64,000 nt of DNA, taken from Echria macrotheca. Taxonomy: Eukaryota > Ascomycota > Sordariomycetes > Sordariales > Schizotheciaceae. The first letter of the stretch is position 1. The number at the start of each line of letters is the position of its first letter. Location of the stretch: NCBI GenBank assembly GCA_030411725.1, contig MU839827.1, positions 1,302,001-1,366,000 of the forward strand, written 5' to 3'. The notes beneath the pieces are model-generated. The model worked only from the letters and a program-made list of their open reading frames with translations, had not been told where the DNA came from and made no database searches. Position numbers and translations under genes: made by a program. This document shows positions 59,156-64,000 of the stretch, piece after piece.

Positions 59156-62100
59156 TTATGTCCACCGGGAAAAGTCCACCGAATCAACCAGTGCCTCGGC
59201 CCCGTTCGGCATAATCTCTGTGTTTTCCGTTGTCGCCGTCGACAGCATCGACGACCGATGCGACTGTGACGTTTGGTCCGCGCTGGCGCTCGTGAAAAAT
59301 GTCGCAACTGAAGATCTCCGTAGGCTGCTGAAACTGTCCCGCACTCCACTTACCGGGCGCGAGTTGTCAGGCTGAATCTGCCCTGCGCTCAACCCCCCAG
59401 CCGTGGCTCCGCCAAGCGAGCTGGCCGGTGGTGATGGAGTTGGGTACATCTTGGGCCCATAGCGCTCCCGCAGTCGGTTGACCTCTTGCAAACGGTTGCG
59501 CCACGATGACACGTGCTCGCCACCCTCTCTATTCGCCCATACGTGCGAAAAGACAGACGCGTTGATGGCGAGAAGTCGCACGAAGCCAGGTAGTGCTTTG
59601 AGACTGACCAGCTTGGGCTCTGCCGCCGGCGAGATCTCTGGAAACCCATCCTGGCTTATGACTTGCACCAGAAAGAACGGCGACGATTGTCCGTTATCCT
59701 CTTGCCGCTTGGCTGCTCGTTCCCGAGCGGCCACAAAGGATAGGCGTGGCGCCGGCGTAATAACGATATAGACGTAGTTGAACTGTGAGGGAAACGTGTC
59801 AAACTTAAAGGGAAGGCCCGAATCGTTAAAGACAATGTTAACATAGTCATTTCCGATATGCTTCTTCTTCTGGCTGCATTGCGGATCATACTCCAGGTTC
59901 GTCGGCATCTGGGTCGTGACGTGAAATACGATCTCGGTGACTCTGTCGCGCCAGCAATATGTATACTGGCCGTCCGCATCTGATACCCGGTCCAGACCTT
60001 GCGTGTTGAATGTAGCCCCTTTCAGCTTCGTGAGAGCGCCAAGGCCGCGAAGGAACTCCAAATAGTCCGGTCCGCCAATAGTGTTGGCGAGGATATCAAC
60101 CTCCTTCGTCTGGCCTTCGCCAATGTAGATGACACCTATCTTATGCCCATCCACGGCGGAGTTGCGGTCGAACATGCGGATCGCCCTGTCTACCGCGTCG
60201 TCATCCGGCAGCGGAATTGGGCGGATTCCCGGGTCGTTTATCTGTGGCGTTGGCGCGAGGAGCTGCATCAGCAAGTGGCTGGGGAAGATGGTTGTGCCTT
60301 GCTGAAAGCGGCCATCCCAGAGAGCTGACTCGGAACCCTCAGGGGCTTGGGAGACCATTGGCGGCGGGAACTCGACGCGAACTGCGAAAGACGATGTGCC
60401 CGAAGGATACCTCCTCGTGATCTCGGCCCAACCGGTCTCGGTGGCCTGCCGGATGGTGACGATGCTGTTGCCAATGATCCACCGCTTCTGCTGAAGCTCG
60501 CCGAAATACTGCTCCTTGAAAAGCGGGTCTTCCGCCGAGTCCGGGGCGTCGGAGAACGCTACACGCTGCATGAAATCATGTGTGATTTGCGCCTGCTCCT
60601 CGTTATTTGCGCTCCCGTCCACGTCCGTGAACAGATTCCTGGTAATCCATCCAATGTAGTTGGGACGGTCCGGCATCTTGACGGCGAGGAACCAGAATGT
60701 GATGACGTGGTAAGCTAGTGCGTATACGTACTGGGGAAGGTCGTCGTTCGGATTCTGTGCGAGCATCTCCGGGTTGCCTGCTCCAACTCCTGGTGTGGGA
60801 GGCTCGCTCGCGTAGCTGCTGCGTGTAGCATGTTTCTTTTCGCGAACGTACTGCAGGTAACGAAAGCAGACGCCGAATACGATGCGATACTCATCCTCGC
60901 GGAAGTTGGCGTATAACAATGGCAAACGGCTGAGGCAGGCCAAGAACTCTAAAATGTGCATGGCCACAAAAGGCTGCGTGATGACTTGTGACATGCGCTG
61001 TAAGATGGTGACGAGCGACTTGCTGACCGACATGGGCATTTCATGACAGCAGAGCGAGAAGGCGTGGATGCATGTCTTGGCTGTCTTGTCCGCAATGCCG
61101 TGCATAAATGTTCGGACAATCTCGTCCTCATCCATCTTCTGGAAGTGCTGGTGGTAGCTCATGATCATGGTCAGAGAGTGGAATAAACAGTTGGCAACGT
61201 CGGGGCGGCGAAGTCCGGAAGCGCTCGGCGGCTCTTGGAAACTATTCATCCTAATCACTTCGCAAAAGAACCTCCTCAACTCCTGGACGTGAGACGTAGC
61301 ACCATCGAAGATGGGATGGTTGCTCAGCTGGGCCGGCAAGTGCACCAAGACGAAGCTGTACACTTCCCAGTCACAACCATGATGGAAGAGACTGAGAAGC
61401 GCCTCTAGCCACGATCCCATGTCGAGCACCAGTCTTTCATCCTCTGTGGACGTTCCATCAGGCTCGACATCGTCCTTGCACGAAAGGAGGACATGGCTCG
61501 GCGAGTTATGAAGAGGCTCAGGCAGAGCATCCACGTCTGGCACGGACCAAAGACGTTGACCTTGGTGGGCCGTTTGTTTGGGGTTGTGCGAGTGCCTAGC
61601 GGGGAGTCCTCTGTCCCCAACCTGTCCGGTGAAGGAGACACCGCGGGAAGTGCGGGATCCGGCCTGCTCTGGCCTGTTGAGCCTCGGTGGCTGGGCCGCA
61701 TCCTCCGCCAGCTTGCGGGCGAGAGACGCCTCGGTTCTGTAGAGAGTTCCAGCCAAACTCTCGTTCTCAATCAGATTGGTTAGGTAGACGTGATGCTCGA
61801 AGTCGGCTCTAAGTCGAAACAGCATCTTCATAGCAGTGAGCCGAGCATCGACCTCACAGAACTTGGTGCGGGCGATATGGACCAAAGCCGCAAAAGCTTG
61901 CAAGGCTTTCCGCGCGTCCTTGTTCATGGACCTCATGAAGATCTGGACATAGCCTCGAGTGACGACATTAGATAGACTCTGATTTGCGAAATATACCGTC
62001 TGCTCTGTCGCCTGGGATGGAGCCGATTTGTTTGCTGGCGGACTAAGCAATGAGGACTTTGATATCATCTCCCGAGCCACCACTGCTTTCATGGCATCCA

Positions 62101-64000
62101 AGACGTCCTCAAAGAGGTCTGGGCCGGCTGTGTCGGCCACGTCAACGATGAAGGCAACGGTCTGCTGCAAGACCAGGGTGTCGGTTTCTTTGGGTACCGC
62201 CGAGAGTACTCGCCTAACAAGAGCGATAACGGCCTCCTCCTCGACGTCCATCAGGGACAAGAAATCATACACGTCGCTGACGGCCTCCAGAGCCTGCAGG
62301 CGGGTGAGAGGTTGACGGCTTCTGTCCTGGTAGAACCCTTCCAGAACGATCTCGAGATTCTTGTTCGATTCCACCTCTGTTGGAAAGCAGCTCCGGTTCT
62401 CCCGAAAGTGGTCGATCACCATGGTGGCGGCGGAGTCGGGCAGCGCGTGTTGCACCTCGGTAAAGAAGTTCAGACATTCGTCCCTCTGAAGGAAGTCGGT
62501 GCGATTCTGGACCAGCATTCTCTCGACGGTTCCGATGAGTGTCTTCAGCTGATAAGCAACGGTATCCTCCGACTCTTCCTCGTCCTTGGCTGACGGACGG
62601 GAAGCGTTGTCAGGGTCTGCTGCCGGCGTGCGAGCAGCCTTGTCGGCGCATTGGGCGGCAACAGTGAAAATCGGTGTCCAGTGTTCATCGCTGACGATGG
62701 GGTTAATGTTCCCGCGCGAATCCTCAAACAGCGAATTGACCAATTTCAGGCTCTCTATTGATATCCTTGTGTGACCTATTCGAGAAACGTTCGCCAGCCC
62801 CTCAGCAAGGAGCGCCAGTGGAACCACGGGGTATCCCTTCTCCGTTGATTTTGACAGGAGCTTTTTCAGGACCGAAAGTGCGCCGCGAACTTCTCGGACC
62901 GCGTCCTTTTCCTTACCCTGGTCGAGGGGCGCCGATTGGTTTCGCAGGACATCCAGCAGGATCTTGACCGTTGACTGCCCATGGTGTGACCTGCAGATGT
63001 TGGAGATGATATGCCAAGAGTCCTTCTGAAGATTGGGCACAAGACAATGGATTGAGCTGAGGACCTGAATGCAGCCCTTGAGCTTGTCGTTGGGAATGGT
63101 GCCAAAGGTCACCAAAGCGTCGATGACGTTGATGCATGATCTCAGATCCTCTTCGACGCTCGTATTCATGCATATCTTGAGAAGAATGGCAAGCAGGCTC
63201 GCAATCACGGCGTCAGAAGCGAACTTGAAGTTGAATTTGATGACGTCCTTGAGAAAAGAGAAGAGCTGGGAAAAGTTCTTATCTTCGCCTGTCGGTAGGG
63301 CTTTGGCTTTGGATGGCTTGCTGTTACTGTTATTATTTGCCCGAGACGCCTGCTTGCGAGCTGCCCTCACGACTCTGTACCATTCCTGGAGCCAGTTAGT
63401 GAGGAGGGGAAAGATGTCATAGTAGAAGCCGGCAACGTTGCGACCATGGTTCGTCAGGTCCTCGAGTGCTGCGAGCTGCAGATAGAAGTCCTCGGGATTG
63501 GCTGGCGCCGTAAGGGTCTGGAAGAACTCTTGTCGTTCCAGATCTGTCGAGGACGGGTACTTGACGCACTTGGTAAGCAGCTCCCATCCTGCCAGCCGAG
63601 CCGGAGTCGGCTTTGAAGGTTCGATCAAGTCTTTTCCCGCGTCCCATATTTCGGCAACAGGGTTCAGCGGGAAGTCGGCGATGGCGTAACGCAACGAGTT
63701 TGCCGCCGCCACCCTCTCGTTCAATGTCCCGTTCTTCAGCTGGCCAAATATTTCGAGTTGCTCGGGCGGGAGTCCTCGGGCGGCAGTCGGCTGTGATGTA
63801 GAGTCGGATCTTTCGACTTGAGAGCCTACCGGGAGCGGAGAAGGAGATTTTGCGAGCTTGCCGCCGGCCAGACCCTTAAAGACACCAGCGAGGCCGCCTG
63901 CGCTCTTGGGTTCGTGGGACGGCGTCTCATCTCCGGGCGAGGGGGGCATAGGGTCCGAATCCTCGGAGGCCTGCTGGCCTAGCGCTGCTAACCGACGAAG
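59156..64000 (-). CDS. tsc2: tuberin/TSC2-like Rap-GAP protein (5' end may lie outside the window)
   Basis: GTPase-activating subunit of the TSC complex that turns off Rheb and so TORC1. From the ATG at 63949 to the stop at 59156 it is one open frame of 1597 codons. The frame stays open through the remaining 17 codons to the window edge, so the true start may be further right. The N-terminal part is an alpha-helical tuberin region (EIFGQLKNGTLNERVAAANSLRYAI, NHGRNVAGFYYDIFPLL). The Rap-GAP domain lies near residues 1290-1450: KIGVIYIGEGQ, GGPDYLEFLRGLG, HIGNDYVNIVFND and FNYVYIVITP. Asn1367 in the HIGND motif is the catalytic asparagine thumb known from Rap1GAP. The C-terminal tail is Ser-rich and ends VDFSRWT. 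No intron is seen. Confidence 0.93.
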   Translation of the reverse strand, partial: LRRLAALGQQASEDSDPMPPSPGDETPSHEPKSAGGLAGVFKGLAGGKLAKSPSPLPVGSQVERSDSTSQPTAARGLPPEQLEIFGQLKNGTLNERVAAANSLRYAIADFPLNPVAEIWDAGKDLIEPSKPTPARLAGWELLTKCVKYPSSTDLERQEFFQTLTAPANPEDFYLQLAALEDLTNHGRNVAGFYYDIFPLLTNWLQEWYRVVRAARKQASRANNNSNSKPSKAKALPTGEDKNFSQLFSFLKDVIKFNFKFASDAVIASLLAILLKICMNTSVEEDLRSCINVIDALVTFGTIPNDKLKGCIQVLSSIHCLVPNLQKDSWHIISNICRSHHGQSTVKILLDVLRNQSAPLDQGKEKDAVREVRGALSVLKKLLSKSTEKGYPVVPLALLAEGLANVSRIGHTRISIESLKLVNSLFEDSRGNINPIVSDEHWTPIFTVAAQCADKAARTPAADPDNASRPSAKDEEESEDTVAYQLKTLIGTVERMLVQNRTDFLQRDECLNFFTEVQHALPDSAATMVIDHFRENRSCFPTEVESNKNLEIVLEGFYQDRSRQPLTRLQALEAVSDVYDFLSLMDVEEEAVIALVRRVLSAVPKETDTLVLQQTVAFIVDVADTAGPDLFEDVLDAMKAVVAREMISKSSLLSPPANKSAPSQATEQTVYFANQSLSNVVTRGYVQIFMRSMNKDARKALQAFAALVHIARTKFCEVDARLTAMKMLFRLRADFEHHVYLTNLIENESLAGTLYRTEASLARKLAEDAAQPPRLNRPEQAGSRTSRGVSFTGQVGDRGLPARHSHNPKQTAHQGQRLWSVPDVDALPEPLHNSPSHVLLSCKDDVEPDGTSTEDERLVLDMGSWLEALLSLFHHGCDWEVYSFVLVHLPAQLSNHPIFDGATSHVQELRRFFCEVIRMNSFQEPPSASGLRRPDVANCLFHSLTMIMSYHQHFQKMDEDEIVRTFMHGIADKTAKTCIHAFSLCCHEMPMSVSKSLVTILQRMSQVITQPFVAMHILEFLACLSRLPLLYANFREDEYRIVFGVCFRYLQYVREKKHATRSSYASEPPTPGVGAGNPEMLAQNPNDDLPQYVYALAYHVITFWFLAVKMPDRPNYIGWITRNLFTDVDGSANNEEQAQITHDFMQRVAFSDAPDSAEDPLFKEQYFGELQQKRWIIGNSIVTIRQATETGWAEITRRYPSGTSSFAVRVEFPPPMVSQAPEGSESALWDGRFQQGTTIFPSHLLMQLLAPTPQINDPGIRPIPLPDDDAVDRAIRMFDRNSAVDGHKIGVIYIGEGQTKEVDILANTIGGPDYLEFLRGLGALTKLKGATFNTQGLDRVSDADGQYTYCWRDRVTEIVFHVTTQMPTNLEYDPQCSQKKKHIGNDYVNIVFNDSGLPFKFDTFPSQFNYVYIVITPAPRLSFVAARERAAKRQEDNGQSSPFFLVQVISQDGFPEISPAAEPKLVSLKALPGFVRLLAINASVFSHVWANREGGEHVSSWRNRLQEVNRLRERYGPKMYPTPSPPASSLGGATAGGLSAGQIQPDNSRPVSGVRDSFSSLRRSSVATFFTSASADQTSQSHRSSMLSTATTENTEIMPNGAEALVDSVDFSRWT

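Noticed and set aside
1..64000. tRNA, rRNA and CRISPR features
   Set aside because: I searched by eye for tRNA B-box-like GGTTCGAATCC sequences with matching arms and for regularly spaced repeats and found none; the tandem repeats present have no spacer architecture.

Overview
The window is nuclear DNA from a filamentous ascomycete, most likely a Sordariomycete. The genes are spliced, with short introns (mostly 44-90 nt) carrying GT(A/G)AGT-type donors, CTAAC/CTGAC branch points and CAG/TAG acceptors. They encode eukaryotic housekeeping proteins whose fungal forms are recognisable (Knr4/Smi1, Cyk3, Rai1, Vps68, Caf16, Sec8, Mis6). There are no bacterial operons, no CRISPR array and no tRNA or rRNA gene that I could find.

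Thirteen protein-coding genes could be modelled. From left to right they are: a Flx1-type mitochondrial carrier (-, 5.3-6.3 kb); SF3b49/SF3B4 (+, 7.6-8.8 kb); the nuclear cap-binding large subunit CBP80 (-, 10.4-13.0 kb); GSK3 (-, 14.4-15.9 kb); Vps68 (-, 25.7-26.3 kb); Knr4/Smi1 (-, 27.4-29.2 kb); Sec8 (-, 32.6-35.8 kb); Rai1 (+, 36.4-37.9 kb); a Sid1-like germinal-centre kinase (-, 38.7-40.9 kb); Cyk3 (+, 42.0-45.6 kb); Caf16 (+, 46.8-47.7 kb); CENP-I/Mis6 (-, 48.2-50.6 kb); and tuberin/TSC2 (-, 59.2 kb to the right edge). Exon joints were chosen so that splice signals, reading phase and family sequence agree. All models close in frame.

Two gene relics lie in the sparse stretches. One is a HET-domain (heterokaryon incompatibility) fragment with a frameshift at 24.3-24.9 kb. 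The other is an Ngs1-like GH3/GNAT gene at 53.1-54.8 kb that lacks its GH3 catalytic half and shifts frame near its C-terminus.

Non-genic DNA is extensive: 1-5.3 kb, 15.9-24.3 kb, 29.2-32.5 kb, 50.6-53.1 kb and 54.8-59.1 kb. It contains simple repeats and a notable degenerate CTCAACATGG-type array that fills the interval between the convergent genes caf16 and mis6.

The genes do not form a pathway cluster. Loose functional links exist: mRNA cap and splicing factors (CBP80, SF3b49, Rai1), growth signalling (GSK3, TSC2), and secretion, wall and septation (Sec8, Knr4, Cyk3, Sid1-like kinase). I saw no convincing new multi-gene system. The most interesting items are the repeat array, the Ngs1-like relic, the HET relic and an 8-nt microexon in rai1.
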